The notes beneath the pieces are model-generated. The model had not been told where the DNA came from. It made no database searches and saw nothing but the letters and a program-made list of their open reading frames with translations. DNA of 64,000 nt from Mya arenaria (taxonomy: Eukaryota > Mollusca > Bivalvia > Myida > Myidae): positions 22,437,639 to 22,501,638 of the forward strand of contig NC_069135.1 of the NCBI RefSeq assembly GCF_026914265.1. The letters run 5' to 3'. Below are positions 37,556 through 51,522 of the stretch, piece after piece. Made by a program: the position numbers and the translations under genes. Each line of letters begins with the position of its first letter. Within the stretch, counting starts at the first letter, position 1.

Positions 37556-40500
37556 ACTTAATTTAGACAAGTGCACCTAATCGTTGTATATGAAAATGGA
37601 CCCAAATTTCGACAGGGACACCATCTCGTGGTGTCCGAATATGGAAACTTAATCGTGACAGTGAACCTTGTTGGTATCTCTAAACAGACACTATATCTAG
37701 ACAGGGCATATCGTGCTATTTGAAATTGGGCACCAATAAATGACATCATCTTCTCTCAGTCTCTCAAAATGAACACCAAAAAAAAAACCAACAACAAAAA
37801 ACGTCGCAGTTTTATGTGTTATCTCAGAATTGACACCATCAATAGAAAGGAGCGCCTTTTCGTTGTATTTCGAAACAAACACCAAGATTAGACTGCGGCG
37901 CCTTCTCGTGGTATCCCAAAATGAACACCAATGCTAGACAGGATCGCCTTCTCGTGGTTTCTCAAAATAAACAACACTTTAAGACAGGGGTGTCTTCTCG
38001 TGGTATATCAAAATAGACATCAAGACTTGACAGGGGGTATCTCAAAATGGACATCAAGACTTGACAGGGGCACCTTCTGGTGGTTTCTCAAAATGGACAT
38101 CAAGACTTGACAGGGGCACCTTCTCTTGGTATCTCAAAATGGACATCAAGACTTGACAGGGGCACCTTCTGGTGGTTTCTCAAAATGGACATCAAGACTT
38201 GACAGGGGCGCCTTCTCTTGGTATCTCAAAATGGACATCAAGACTTGACAGGGGCACCTTCTGGTGGTATCTCAAAATGGACATCAAGACTTGACAGGGG
38301 CACCTTCTGGTGGTTTCTCAAAATGGACATCAAGACTTGACAGGGGCACCTTCTGGTGGTATCTCAAAATGGATATCAAGACTTGACAGGGGCACCTTCT
38401 TGTGGTTTCTCAAAATGGACATCAAGACTTGACAGGGGCACCTTCTCTTGGTATCTCAAAATGGACATCAAGACTTGACAGGGGCACCTTCTCTTGGTAT
38501 CTCAAAATGGATATCAAGACTTGACAGGGGCACCTTCTGGTGGTATCTCAAAATGGACATCAAGACTTGACAGGGGCACCTTCTGGTGGTATCTCAAAAT
38601 GGACATCAAGACTTGACAGGGGCACCTTCTCTTGGTATCTCAAAATGGACATCAAGACTTGACAGGGGCACCTTCTCTTGGTATCTCAAAATGGACATCA
38701 AGACTTGACAGGGGCACCTTCTCTTGGTATCTCAAAATGGACATCAAGACTTGACAGGGGCACCTTCTGGTGGTATCTCAAAATGGACATCAAGACTTGA
38801 CAGGGGCACCTTCTGGTGGTTTCTCAAAATGGACATCAAGACTTGACAGGGGCACCTTCTGGTGGTATCTCAAAATGGACATCAAGACTTGACAGGGGCA
38901 CCTTCTCTTGGTATCTCAAAATGGACATCAAGACTTGACAGGGGCACCTTCTGGCAGTATCTCAAAATGGACATCAAGACTTGACAGGGGCTCCTTCTGG
39001 TGGTATCTCAAAATGGACATCAAGACTTGACAGGGGCGCCTTCTCTTGGTATCTCAAAATGGACATCAAGACTTGACAGGGGCACCTTCTCTTGGTATCT
39101 CAAAATGGACATCAAGACTTGACAGGGGCGCCTTCTCTTGGTATCTCAAAATGGACATCAAGACTTGACAGGGGCACCTTCTGGTGGTATCTCAAAATGG
39201 ACATCAAGACTTGACAGGGGCACCTTCTGGTAGTATCTCAAAATGGACATCAAGACTTGACAGGGGCACCTTCTGGTAGTATCTCAAAATGGATATCAAA
39301 ACTTGACAGGGGCACCTTCTGGTAGTATCTCAAAATGGACATCAAGACTTGACAGGGGCACCTTCTGGTAGTATCTCAAAATGGACATCAAGACTTGACA
39401 GGGGCACCTTCTGGTAGTATCTCAAAATGGACATCAAGACTTGACAGGGGCACCTTCTGGTAGTATCTCAAAATGGATATCAAGACTTGACAGGGGCACC
39501 TTCTCTTGGTATCTCAAAATGGACATCAAGACTTGACAGGGGCACCTTCTGGTGGTATCTCAAAATGGACATCAAGACTTGACAGGGGCACCTTCTGGTG
39601 GTATCTCAAAATGGACATCAAGACTTGACAGGGGCACCTTCTGGTAGTATCTCAAAATGGATATCAAGACTTGACAGGGGCACCTCCTGGTGGTATCTCA
39701 AAATGGACATCAAGACTTGACAGGGGCACCTTCTCTTGGTATCTCAAAATGGACATCAAGACTTGACAGGGGCACCTTCTGGTGGTATCTCAAAATGGAT
39801 ATCAAGACTTGACAGGGGCACCTTCTGGTAGTATCTCAAAATGGACATCAAGACTTGACAGGGGCACCTTCTGGTGGTATCTCAAAATGGACATCAAGAC
39901 TTGACAGGGGCACCTCCTGGTGGTATCTCAAAATGGACATCAAGACTTGATAGGGGCACCTTCTCTTGGTATCTCAAAATGGACATCAAGACTTGACAGG
40001 GGCACCTTCTGGTGGTATCTCAAAATGGATATCAAGACTTGACAGGGGCACCTTCTCTTGGTATCTCAAAATGGACATCAAGACTTGACAGGGGCACCTT
40101 CTTGTGGTTTCTCAAAATGGACATCAAGACTTGACAGGGGCACCTTCTAGTGGTTTCTCAAAATGGACATCAAGACTTGACAGGGGCGCCTTCTCTTGGT
40201 ATCTCAAAATGGACATCAAGACTTGACAGGGGCACCTTCTGGTGGTATCTCAAAATGGACATCAAGACTTGACAGGGGCACCTTCTCTTGGTATCTCAAA
40301 ATGGACATCAAGACTTGACAGGGGCACCTTCTAGTGGTTTCTCAAGATGGACATCAAGACTTGACAGGGGCGCCTTCTCTTGGTATCTCAAAATGGACAT
40401 CAAGACTTGACAGGGGCACCTTCTTGTGGTTTCTCAAAATGGACATCAAGACTTGACAGGGGCACCTTCTAGTGTTTTCTCAAAATGGACATCAAGACTT

Positions 40501-43500
40501 GACAGGGGCGCCTTTTCTTGGTATCTCAAAATGGATATCAAGACTTGACAGGGGCGCCTTCTCTTGGTATCTCAAAATGGACATCAAGACTTGACAGGGG
40601 CACCTTCTGGTGGTATCTCAAAATGGACATCAAGACTTGACAGGGGCACCTTCTGGTGGTATCTCAAAATGGACATCAAGACTTGACAGGGGCACCTTCT
40701 CTTGGTATCTCAAAATGGACATCAAGACTTGACAGGGGCACCTTCTGGTAGTATCTCAAAATGGATATCAAGACTTGACAGGGGCACCTTCTTGTGGTTT
40801 CTCAAAATGGACATCAAGACTTGACAGGGGCACCTTCTAGTGGTTTCTCAAAATGGACATCAAGACTTGACAGGGGCGCCTTCTCTTGGTATCTCAAAAT
40901 GGATATCAAGACTTGACAGGGGCGCCTTCTCTTGGTATCTCAAAATGGACATCAAGACTTGACAGGGGCACCTTCTGGTGGTATCTCAAAATGGACATCA
41001 AGACTTGACAGGAGCACCTTCTCTTGGTATCTCAAAATGGACATCAAGACTTGACAGGGGCACCTTCTGGTAGTATCTCAAAATGGACATCAAGACTTGA
41101 CAGGGGCACCTTCTGGTAGTATCTCAAAATGGACATCAAGACTTGACAGGGGCACCTTCTGGTAGTATCTCAAAATGGACATCAAGACTTGACAGGGGCG
41201 CCTTCTCTTGGTATCTCAAAATGGACATCAAGACTTGACAGGGGCACCTTCTGGTGGTATCTCAAAATGGACATCAAGACTTGACAGGGGCACCTTCTGG
41301 TAGTATCTCAAAATGGACATCAAGACTTGACAGGGGCACCTTCTGGTAGTATCTCAAAATGGACATCAAGACTTGATAGGGGCACCTTCTGGTGGTATCT
41401 CAAAATGGACATCAAGACTTGACAGGGGCACCTTCTGGTGGTATCTCAAAATGGACATCAAGACTTGACAGGGGCACCTTCTTGTGGTTTCTCAAAATGG
41501 ACATCAAGACTTGACAGGGGCACCTTCTGGTGGTTTCTCAAAATGGACATCAAGACTTGACAGGGGCACCTTCTCTTGGTATCTCAAAATGGACATCAAG
41601 ACTTGACAGGGGCACCTTCTCTTGGTATCTCAAAATGGACATCAAGACTTGACAGGGGCACCTTCTGGTGGTATCTCAAAATGGATATCAAGACTTGACA
41701 GGGGCACCTTCTGGTAGTATCTCAAAATGGACATCAAGACTTGACAGGGGCACCTTCTGGTAGTATCTCAAAATGGACATCAAGACTTGACAGGGGCACC
41801 TTCTGGTGGTATCTCAAAATGGATATCAAGACTTGACAGGGGCACCTTCTGGTGGTATCTCAAAATGGACATCAAGACTTGACAGGGGCACCTTCTGGTG
41901 GTATCTCAAAATGGATATCAAGACTTGACAGGGGCACCTTATCTTGGTATCTCAAAATGGACATCAATACTTGACAGGGGCACCTTCTGGTGGTTTCTCA
42001 AAATGGACATCAAGACTTGACAGGGGCACCTTCTTGTGGTTTCTCAAAATGGACATCAAGACTTGACAGGGGCACCTTCTGGTGGTTTCTCAAAATGGAC
42101 ATCGAGACTTGATAGTGGCACCTTCTCTTGGTATCTCAAAATGGACATCAAGACTTGACAGGGGCACCTTCTGGTGGTATCTCAAAATGGACATCAAGAC
42201 TTGACAGGGGCACCTTCTGGTGGTATCTCAAAATGGACATCAAGACTTGACAGGGGCACCTTCTTGTGGTTTCTCAAAATGGACATCAAGACTTGACAGG
42301 GGCACCTTCTGGCAGTATCTCAAAATGGACATCAAGACTTGACAGGGGCTCCTTCTGGTGGTATCTCAAAATGGACATCAAGACTTGATAGGGGCACCTT
42401 CTCTTGGTATCTCAAAATGGACATCAAGACTTGACAGGGGCACCTTCTCTTGGTATCTCAAAATGGATATCAAGACTTGACAGGGGCACCTTCTCTTGGT
42501 ATCTCAAAATGGACATCAAGACTTGACAGGGGCACCTTCTGGTGGTATCTCAAAATGGACATCAAGACTTGACAGGGGCACCTTCTGGTAGTATCTCAAA
42601 ATGGATATCAAGACTTGACAGGGGCACCTTCTTTTGGTATCTCAAAATGGACATCAAGACATGACAGGGGCACCTTCTTGTGGTTTCTCAAAATGGACAT
42701 CAAGACTTGACAGGGGCACCTTCTGGTAGTATCTCAAAATGGACATCAAGACTTGACAGGGGCACCTTCTCTTGGTATCTCAAAATGGACATCAAGACTT
42801 AACAGGGGCACCTTCTGGTGGTTTCTCAAAATGGATATCAAGACTTGACAGGGGCACCTTCTCTTGGTATCTCAAAATGGACATCAAGACTTAACAGGGG
42901 CACCTTCTGGTGGTTTCTCAAAATGGACATCAAGACTTAACAGGGGCACCTTCTGGTGGTCTCTCAAAATGGACATCAAGACTTGACAGGGGCACCTTCT
43001 CTTGGTATCTCAAAATGGACATCAAGACTTGACAGGGGCACCTTCTTGTGGTTTCTCAAAATGGACATCAAGACTTAACAGGGGCACCTTCTGGTAGTAT
43101 CTCAAAATGGACATCAAGACTTGACAGGGGCACCTTCTCTTGGTATCTCAAAATGGACATCAAGACTTAAAAGGGGCACCTTCTGGTGGTTTCTCAAAAT
43201 TGTACATCAAGACTTGACAGGGGCACCTTCTGGTGGTTTCTCAAAATGGACATCAAGACTTGACGGGGGCGCCTTCTGGTGGTTTCTCAAAATGGACATC
43301 AAGACTTGACAGGGGCACCTTCTCTTGGTATCTCAAAATGGACATCAAGACTTGACAGGGGCACCTTCTCTTGGTATCTCAAAATGGACATCAAGACTTG
43401 ACAGGGGCACCTTCTGGTGGTTTCTCAAAATGGACATCAAGACTTGACAGGGGCACCTTCTCTTGGTATCTCAAAATGGACATCAAGACTTGACAGGGGC

Positions 43501-46500
43501 ACCTTCTCTTGGTATCTCAAAATGGACATCAAGACTTGACAGGGGCACCTTCTCTTGGTATCTAAAATGGATATCAAGACTTGACAGGGGCACCTTCTCT
43601 TGGTATCTCAAAATGGACATCAAGACTTGACAGGGGCACCTTCTCTTGGTATCTCAAAATGGACATCAAGACTTGACAGGGGCACCTTCTGGTGGTATCT
43701 CAAAATGGATATCAAGACTTGACAGGGGCACCTTCTGGTGGTATCTCAAAATGGACATCAAGACTTGACAGGGGCACCTTCTGGTAGTATCTCAAAATGG
43801 ATATCAAGACTTGACAGGGGCACCTTCTGGTAGTATCTCAAAATGGACATCAAGACTTGACAGGGGCACCTTCTGGTAGTATCTCAATATGGACATCAAG
43901 ACTTGACAGGGGCACCTTCTCTTGGTATCTCAAAATGGACATCAAGACTTGACAGGGGCACCTTCTGGTGGTTTCTCAAAATGGATATCAAGACTTGACA
44001 GGGGCACCTTCTTGTGGTTTCTCAAAATGGACATCAAGACTTGACAGGGGCACCTTCTGGTGGTATCTCAAAATGGACATCAAGACTTGACAGGGGCACC
44101 TTCTGGTAGTATCTCAAAATGGATATCAAGACTTGACAGGGGCACCTTCTGGTGGTATCTCAAAATGGACATCAAGACTTGACAGGGGCACCTTCTGGTG
44201 GTTTCTCAAAATGGACATCAAGACTTGACAGGGGCACCTTCTCTTGGTATCTCAAAATGGACATCAAGACTTGACAGGGGCGCCTTCTCTTGGTATCTCA
44301 AAATGGACATCAAGACTTAACAGGGGCACCTTCTGGTGGTATCTCAAAATGGATATCAAGACTTGACAGGGGCACCTTCTGGTGGTATCTCAAAATGGAT
44401 ATCAAGACTTGACAGGGGCACCTTCTCTTGGTATCTCAAAATGGACATCAAGACTTAACAGGGGCACCTTCTTGTGGTATCTCAAAATGGACATCAAGAC
44501 TTGACAGGGGCACCGCCTGGTGGTTTCTCAAAATGGACATCAAGACTTGATAGGGGCACCTTCTCTTGGTATCTCAAAATGGACATCAAGACTTGACAGG
44601 GGCACCTTCTGGTAGAATCTCAAAATGGATATCAAGACTTGACAGGGGCACCTTCTGGTGGTATCTCAAAATGGACATCAAGACTTGACAGGGGCACCTT
44701 CTCTTGGTATCTCAAAATGGACATCAAGACTTGACAGGGGCACCTTCTGGTGGTATCTCAAAATGGACATCAAGACTTGACAGGGGCACCTTCTGGTGGT
44801 TTCTCAAAATGGACATCAAGACTTGACAGGGGCACCTCCTGGTGATATCTCAAAATGGATATCAAGACTTGACAGGGGCACCTTCTGGTGGTATCTCAAA
44901 ATGGACATCAAGACTTGACAGGGGCACCTTCTGGTAGTATCTCAAAATGGACATCAAGACTTGACAGGGGCACCTTCTGGTAGTATCTCAAAATGGACAT
45001 CAAGACTTGACAGGGGCACCTTCTGGTGGTATCTCAAAATGGACATCAAGACTTGACAGGGGCACCTTCTCTTGGTATCTCAAAATGGACATCAAGACTT
45101 GACAGGGGTACCTTCTGGTAGTATCTCAAAATGGATATCAAGACTTGACAGGGGCACCTTCTGGTGGTTTCTCAAAATGGACATCAAGACTTGACAGGGG
45201 CACCTTCTGGTGGTTTCTCAAAATGGACATCAAGACTTGACAGGGGCACCTTCTCTTGGTATCTCAAAATGGACATCGAGACTTGATAGTGGCACCTTCT
45301 CTTGGTATCTCAAAATGGACATCAAGACTTGACAGGGGCACCTTCTGGTGGTATCTCAAAATGGACATCAAGACTTGACAGGGGCACCTTCTGGTGGTAT
45401 CTCAAAATGGACATCAAGACTTGACAGGGGCACCTTCTAGTGGTTTCTCAAAATGGACATCAAGACTTGACAGGGGCGCCTTCTCTTGGTATCTCAAAAT
45501 GGACATCAAGACTTGACAGGGGCACCTTCTCTTGGTATCTCAAAATGGACATCAAGACTTGACAGGGGCACCTTCTGGTGGTATCTCAAAATGGACATCA
45601 AGACTTGACAGGGGCACCTTCTGGTGGTTTCTCAAAATGGACATCAAGACTTGACTGGGGCACCTCCTGGTGATATCTCAAAATGGATATCAAGACTTGA
45701 CAGGGGCACCTTCTGGTGGTATCTCAAAATGGACATCAAGACTTGACAGGGGCACCTTCTGGTAGTATCTCAAAATGGACATCAAGACTTGACAGGGGCA
45801 CCTTCTGGTAGTATCTCAAAATGGACATCAAGACTTGACAGGGGCACCTTCTGGTGGTTTCTCAAAATGGACATCAAGACTTGACAGGGGCACCTTCTGG
45901 TGGTATCTCAAAATGGACATCAAGACTTGACAGGGGCACCTTCTGGTAGTATCTCAAAATGGACATCAAGACTTGACAGGGGCACCTTCTGGTGGTTTCT
46001 CAAAATGGACATCAAGACTTGACAGGGGCACCTTCTGGTGGTATCTCAAAATGGACATCAAGACTTGACAGGGGCACCTTCTGGTAGTATCTCAAAATGG
46101 ACATCAAGACTTGACAGGGGCACCTTCTGGTAGTATCTCAAAATGGACATCAAGACTTGACAGGGGCACCTTCTGGTGGTATCTCAAAATGGACATCAAG
46201 ACTTGACAGGGGCACCTTCTGGTGGTATCTCAAAATGGACATCAAGACTTGACAGGGGCACCTTCTGGTAGTATCTCAAAATGGACATCAAGACTTGACA
46301 GGGGCACCTTCTGGTGGTATCTCAAAATGGACATCAAGACTTGACAGGGGCACCTTCTGGTAGTATCTCAAAATGGACATCAAGACTTGACAGGGGCACC
46401 TTCTGGTGGTATCTCAAAATGGACATCAAGACTTGATAGGGGCACCTTCTGGTGGTATCTCAAAATGGACATCAAGATTTGACAGGGGCACCTTCTGGTA

Positions 46501-49500
46501 GTACCTCAAAATGGATATCAAGACTTGACAGGGGCACCTTCTGGTAGTATCTCAAAATGGATATCAAGACTTGACAGGGGCACCTTCTGGTGGTATCTCA
46601 AAATGGACATCAAGACTTGACAGGGGCACCTTCTGGTGGTTTCTCAAAATGGACATCAAGACTTGACAGGGGCACCTTCTGGTAGTATCTCAAAATGGAC
46701 ATCAAGACTTGACAGGGGCACCTTCTGGTGGTTTCTCAAAATGGACATCAAGACTTGACAGGGGCACCTTCTGGTGGTATCTCAAAATGGACATCAAGAC
46801 TTGACAGGGGCACCTTCTGGTAGAATCTCAAAATGGATATCAAGACTTGACAGGGGCACCTTCTGGTGGTATCTCAAAATGGACATCAAGACTTGACAGG
46901 GGCACCTTCTCTTGGTATCTCAAAATGGACATCAAGACTTGACAGGGGCACCTTCTGGTGGTATCTCAAAATGGACATCAAGACTTGACAGGGGCACCTT
47001 CTGGTGGTTTCTCAAAATGGACATCAAGACTTGATAGGGGCACCTTCTGGTGGTATCTCAAAATGGACATCAAGACTTGACAGGGGCACCTTCTGGTGGT
47101 ATCTCAAAATGGATATCAAGACTTGACAGGGGCACCTTCTGGTGGTATCTCAAAATGGACATCAAGACTTGACAGGGGCACCTTCTGGTAGTATCTCAAA
47201 ATGGACATCAAGACTTGACAGGGGCACCTTCTGGTAGTATCTCAAAATGGACATCAAGACTTGACAGGGGCACCTTCTGGTGGTTTCTCAAAATGGACAT
47301 CAAGACTTGACAGGGGCACCTTCTGGTGGTATCTCAAAATGGACATCAAGACTTGACAGGGGCACCTTCTGGTAGTATCTCAAAATGGACATCAAGACTT
47401 GACAGGGGCACCTTCTGGTGGTTTCTCAAAATGGACATCAAGACTTGACAGGGGCACCTTCTGGTGGTATCTCAAAATGGACATCATGACTTGACAGGGG
47501 CACCTTCTGGTAGTATCTCAAAATGGACATCAAGACTTGACAGGGGCACCTTCTGGTAGTATCTCAAAATGGACATCAAGACTTGACAGGGGCACCTTCT
47601 GGTGGTATCTCAAAATGGACATCAAGACTTGACAGGGGCACCTTCTGGTGGTATCTCAAAATGGACATCAAGACTTGACAGGGGCACCTTCTGGTAGTAT
47701 CTCAAAATGGACATCAAGACTTGACAGGGGCACCTTCTGGTGGTATCTCAAAATGGACATCAAGACTTGACAGGGGCACCTTCTGGTAGTATCTCAAAAT
47801 GGACATCAAGACTTGACAGGGGCACCTTCTGGTGGTATCTCAAAATGGACATCAAGACTTGATAGGGGCACCTTCTGGTGGTATCTCAAAATGGACATCA
47901 AGATTTGACAGGGGCACCTTCTGGTAGTACCTCAAAATGGATATCAAGACTTGACAGGGGCACCTTCTGGTAGTATCTCAAAATGGATATCAAGACTTGA
48001 CAGGGGCACCTTCTGGTGGTATCTCAAAATGGACATCAAGACTTGACAGGGGCACCTTCTGGTGGTTTCTCAAAATGGACATCAAGACTTGACAGGGGCA
48101 CCTTCTCTTGGTATCTCAAAATGGATATCAAGACTTGACAGGGGCGCCTTCTCTTGGTATCTCAAAATGGACATCAAGACTTAACAGGGGCACCTTCTGG
48201 TGGTATCTCAAAATGGATATCAAGACTTGACAGGGGCACCTTCTGGTGTTATCTCAAAATGGATATCAAGACTTGACAGGGGCACCTTCTCTTGGTATCT
48301 CAAAATGGACATCAAGACTTAACAGGGGCACCTTCTTGTGGTATCTCAAAATGGATATCAAGACTTGACAGGGGCACCTTCTGGTGGTTTCTCAAAATGG
48401 ACATCAAGACTTGATAGGGGCACCTTCTCTTGGTATCTCAAAATGGACATCAAGACTTGACAGGGGCACCTTCTGGTAGTATCTCAAAATGGATATCAAG
48501 ACTTGACAGGGGCACCTTCTGGTGGTATCTCAAAATGGACATCAAGACTTGACAGGGGCACCTTCTCTTGGTATCTCAAAATGGACATCAAGACTTGACA
48601 GGGGCACCTTCTGGTGGTATCTCAAAATGGACATCAAGACTTGACAGGGGCACCTTCTGGTAGTATCTCAAAATGGACATCAAGACTTGACAGGGGCACC
48701 ATCTGGTGGTATCTCAAAATGGACATCAAGACTTGACAGGGGCACCTTCTGGTGGTATCTCAAAATGGACATCAAGACTTGACAGGGGCACCTTCTGGTG
48801 GTATCTCAAAATGGACATCAAGACTTGACAGGGGCACCTTCTGGTAGTATCTCAAAATGGACATCAAGACTTGACAGGGGCACCTTCTGGTGGTATCTCA
48901 AAATGGACATCAAGACTTGACAGGGGCACCTTCTGGTAGTATCTCAAAATGGACATCAAGACTTGACAGGGGCACCTTCTGGTGGTATCTCAAAATGGAC
49001 ATCAAGACTTGATAGGGGCACCTTCTGGTGGTATCTCAAAATGGAAATCAAGATTTGACAGGGGCACCTTCTGGTAGTACCTCAAAATGGATATCAAGAC
49101 TTGACAGGGGCACCTTCTGGTGGTATCTCAAAATGGACATCAAGACTTGACAGGGGCACCTTCTGGTGGTATCTCAAAATGGATATCAAGACTTGACAGG
49201 GGCACCTTCTTGTGGTATCTCAAAATGGACATCAAGACTTGACAGGGGCACCTTCTCTTGGTATCTCAAAATGGACATCAAGACTTGACAGGGGCACCTT
49301 CTGGTGGTATCTCAAAATGGACATCAAGACTTGACAGGGGCACCTTCTGGTGGTATCTCAAAATGGACATCAAGACTTGACAGGGGCACCTTCTGGTGGT
49401 ATCTCAAAATGGACATCAAGACTTGATAGGGGCACCTTCTCTTGGTATCTCAAAATGGACATCAAGACTTGACAGGGGCACCTTCTGGTGGTATCTCAAA

Positions 49501-49830
49501 ATGGATATCAAGACTTGACAGGGGCACCTTCTGGTGGTTTCTCAAAATGGACATCAAGACTTGACAGGGGCACCTTCTCTTGGTATCTCAAAATGGACAT
49601 CAATACTTAACAGGGGCGCCATCTCGATGTATCTCAAAAACAACACCAAAACTAGACATGGGCGCCTTTTCGTTGTATTTCAAAATGGACACCAATACTA
49701 TTGACACCAAAACTAGACAGGGGCGCCTTCTTGATGCTACACTAAATGAACACCAAGACTTAACAGGGGCTCCTTCTCGTAGTACCTCAAGATGAACACC
49801 AAGTAGAGACAGTGGCATTTCTGGTTGTAA
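37556..49830. repeat. Giant minisatellite, 46-bp unit, about 250 near-identical copies plus decayed edges
   Basis: The unit is made of ATGGACATCAAGACTTGAC, AGGGGCACCTTCTGGTGGT and ATCTCAAA. From about 38,015 to 49,612 nearly every unit is exactly 46 bp, and variation is restricted to a few positions: CTGGTGGT/CTCTTGGT/CTGGTAGT/CTTGTGGT, GGACATC/GGATATC, CACC/CGCC and TATCTC/TTTCTC. The outermost copies on both sides (37,556-38,015 and 49,612-49,830) are strongly diverged. The array occupies most of the interval between the divergently oriented Ig receptor and guanylate cyclase genes. No coding function is suggested. Confidence 0.97.
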
Positions 49831-50267
49831 CTGTTCTGGTGTTATATTCTCCTGAGTTTTCATCTATATTGAATAAATTTATTGCAGGAATAGCCCTTTG
49901 CCCAGTGGAGACATGAATGAAAAGGTGAGTAGGAAAGGATATATGTATTTCTGTAATAACTGAATATACACACTTTAGCTCATTATAAACAACGGCAGTT
50001 CAATCACACAATTGACATGACATAATAACTATTTTTGATTACAAGTTACAAAGGAATAGCAATCTATAAAATCGTGAACACAGATACTTATTGAAACTAC
50101 TATATCAATTATCCCCTGTCATGAATACATAAATAGCCATCTTTTAAAAACACAATAAAATACCATCAACGACAGCAGGAACAACAGTACCAGCAGCATT
50201 AAAAAATCACAATCATTACCACACTTTATCACCATCATTGTATGTTGTATTCGAGCGGATGGTTTCA

Positions 50268-50303
50268 TGCGCATGCGCGGATTCATTTCCTGTGCATGCG
50301 CAG
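50268..50303. promoter_or_regulatory. Candidate promoter element: NRF-1-like sites flanking an ETS-like site
   Basis: TGCGCATGCGCG at 50268-50279 matches the palindromic NRF-1 consensus. ATTTCCTG (an ETS core on the opposite strand) follows, and then GTGCATGCGCAG at 50292-50303 is a second partial NRF-1 site. Such clusters are typical of TATA-less metazoan promoters. It lies 1.2 kb before the first coding exon of the guanylate cyclase, so it could drive that gene with a 5'-UTR intron. No transcript evidence is available. Confidence 0.3.
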
Positions 50304-50862
50304 AAATTAAGCAATACCTTCTTCAGTTGTATGCTGTTTGTTACTTTCTTTTGATTTAACTATCCTATTCATGTTCTCTTCGTATTTCTATCATATCGTA
50401 ACCTTAATCCTGATGTTTATTCCTGTTTCGTCTTTATCTGGTCCTAAATTAAAACTTATTTGTATTGCTATTATACTATTATACGGTTGGGGGGTGGGGG
50501 TCATATTTGATTTTAAATTAATATTATCATATGTGTCCCTAGTGGTGCTTTAGTTAAACGGGTTAAATACAACTATTTGTAATGTGTTGATTTGATGTGT
50601 GTGTTTCGCGTGTTGAAGAAAAAATCGCGCGTACAAATCCATTTCCCAAATAAATCATTTTCATTCCGAATCACGTGATCTGTGTGATGATTGGATCCCT
50701 GTCAATTACATAATACATACTGTATCTAAAAACGACAAATTTGCTCTGATCCAGAGTGGCAAAATTAATCGCCTTTTCAATAGACGTGACGATGTTTATA
50801 GAACCATCTTAAATAATCACAAACTGTTTTGTTAAAGGTTCTATTCATATGCCTTTAAAACA

Positions 50863-50955
<93 letters not shown>
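50863..50955. repeat. AT dinucleotide microsatellite, about 46 repeats
   Basis: An uninterrupted run of TA/AT dinucleotides about 92 bp long. A pure tract of this length is expected to be length-polymorphic and is prone to assembly error. Confidence 0.95.
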
Positions 50956-50957
<2 letters not shown>

Positions 50958-51522
50958 GCACAATCTCTTCACGCATTTGAAAAAGATTTATTTCTCCAAA
51001 TAATCTTATGATAAACGTAAAAGTACATTTATTAAGTACATAGTATTCTTCATTTTAAAATGCGATGCTTTTTACTCTTATATATTGCCACTTCCACCAA
51101 AAGACAGCAAATTGCGTTATTGTTTCTCATATGTCATAGTATGCATAAATCATGCGGAAAGCGGAAATTTCCATGATACGCATAATACGTTGGCGTTAAA
51201 TACCATCTAACTGCAGACCAATCAGTTAGCAAGTCGTTGACATCATAACACACTACTTAGTACTAATTTATCTAGTTTTGGTAAATGTCTGATAAGTATA
51301 CCTGTTTTATAACAATTTATAACTTGGAGAAAATTACCCACAATTAGATCTACGACAAAAAGCAATACATAATAAACATTCGGGAGTTTTATTATTCGTG
51401 AACACTGAATGGTGAAATAAAGCTGTGGCCACGTGGATAAACATATATACCAATGCTTCAAACCGTTTATTAGTACATCAACTATTCAGTGACTACAAAT
51501 ATTAGGTGTAACAGTGCCAGAT

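Larger units (their letters stand above)
49831..51522. other. Intergenic stretch 5' of the guanylate cyclase gene
   Basis: AT-rich and non-coding. It includes the candidate NRF-1/ETS cluster at 50268-50303 and the AT dinucleotide tract at 50863-50955. Open frames of up to 72 codons (for example 50338-50553) are unsupported. Confidence 0.35.

Noticed and set aside
22261-49830. Direct-repeat arrays as CRISPR
   Set aside because: The 41-, 58- and 46-bp units are contiguous with no unique spacers between them, and the locus is eukaryotic. They are minisatellites.
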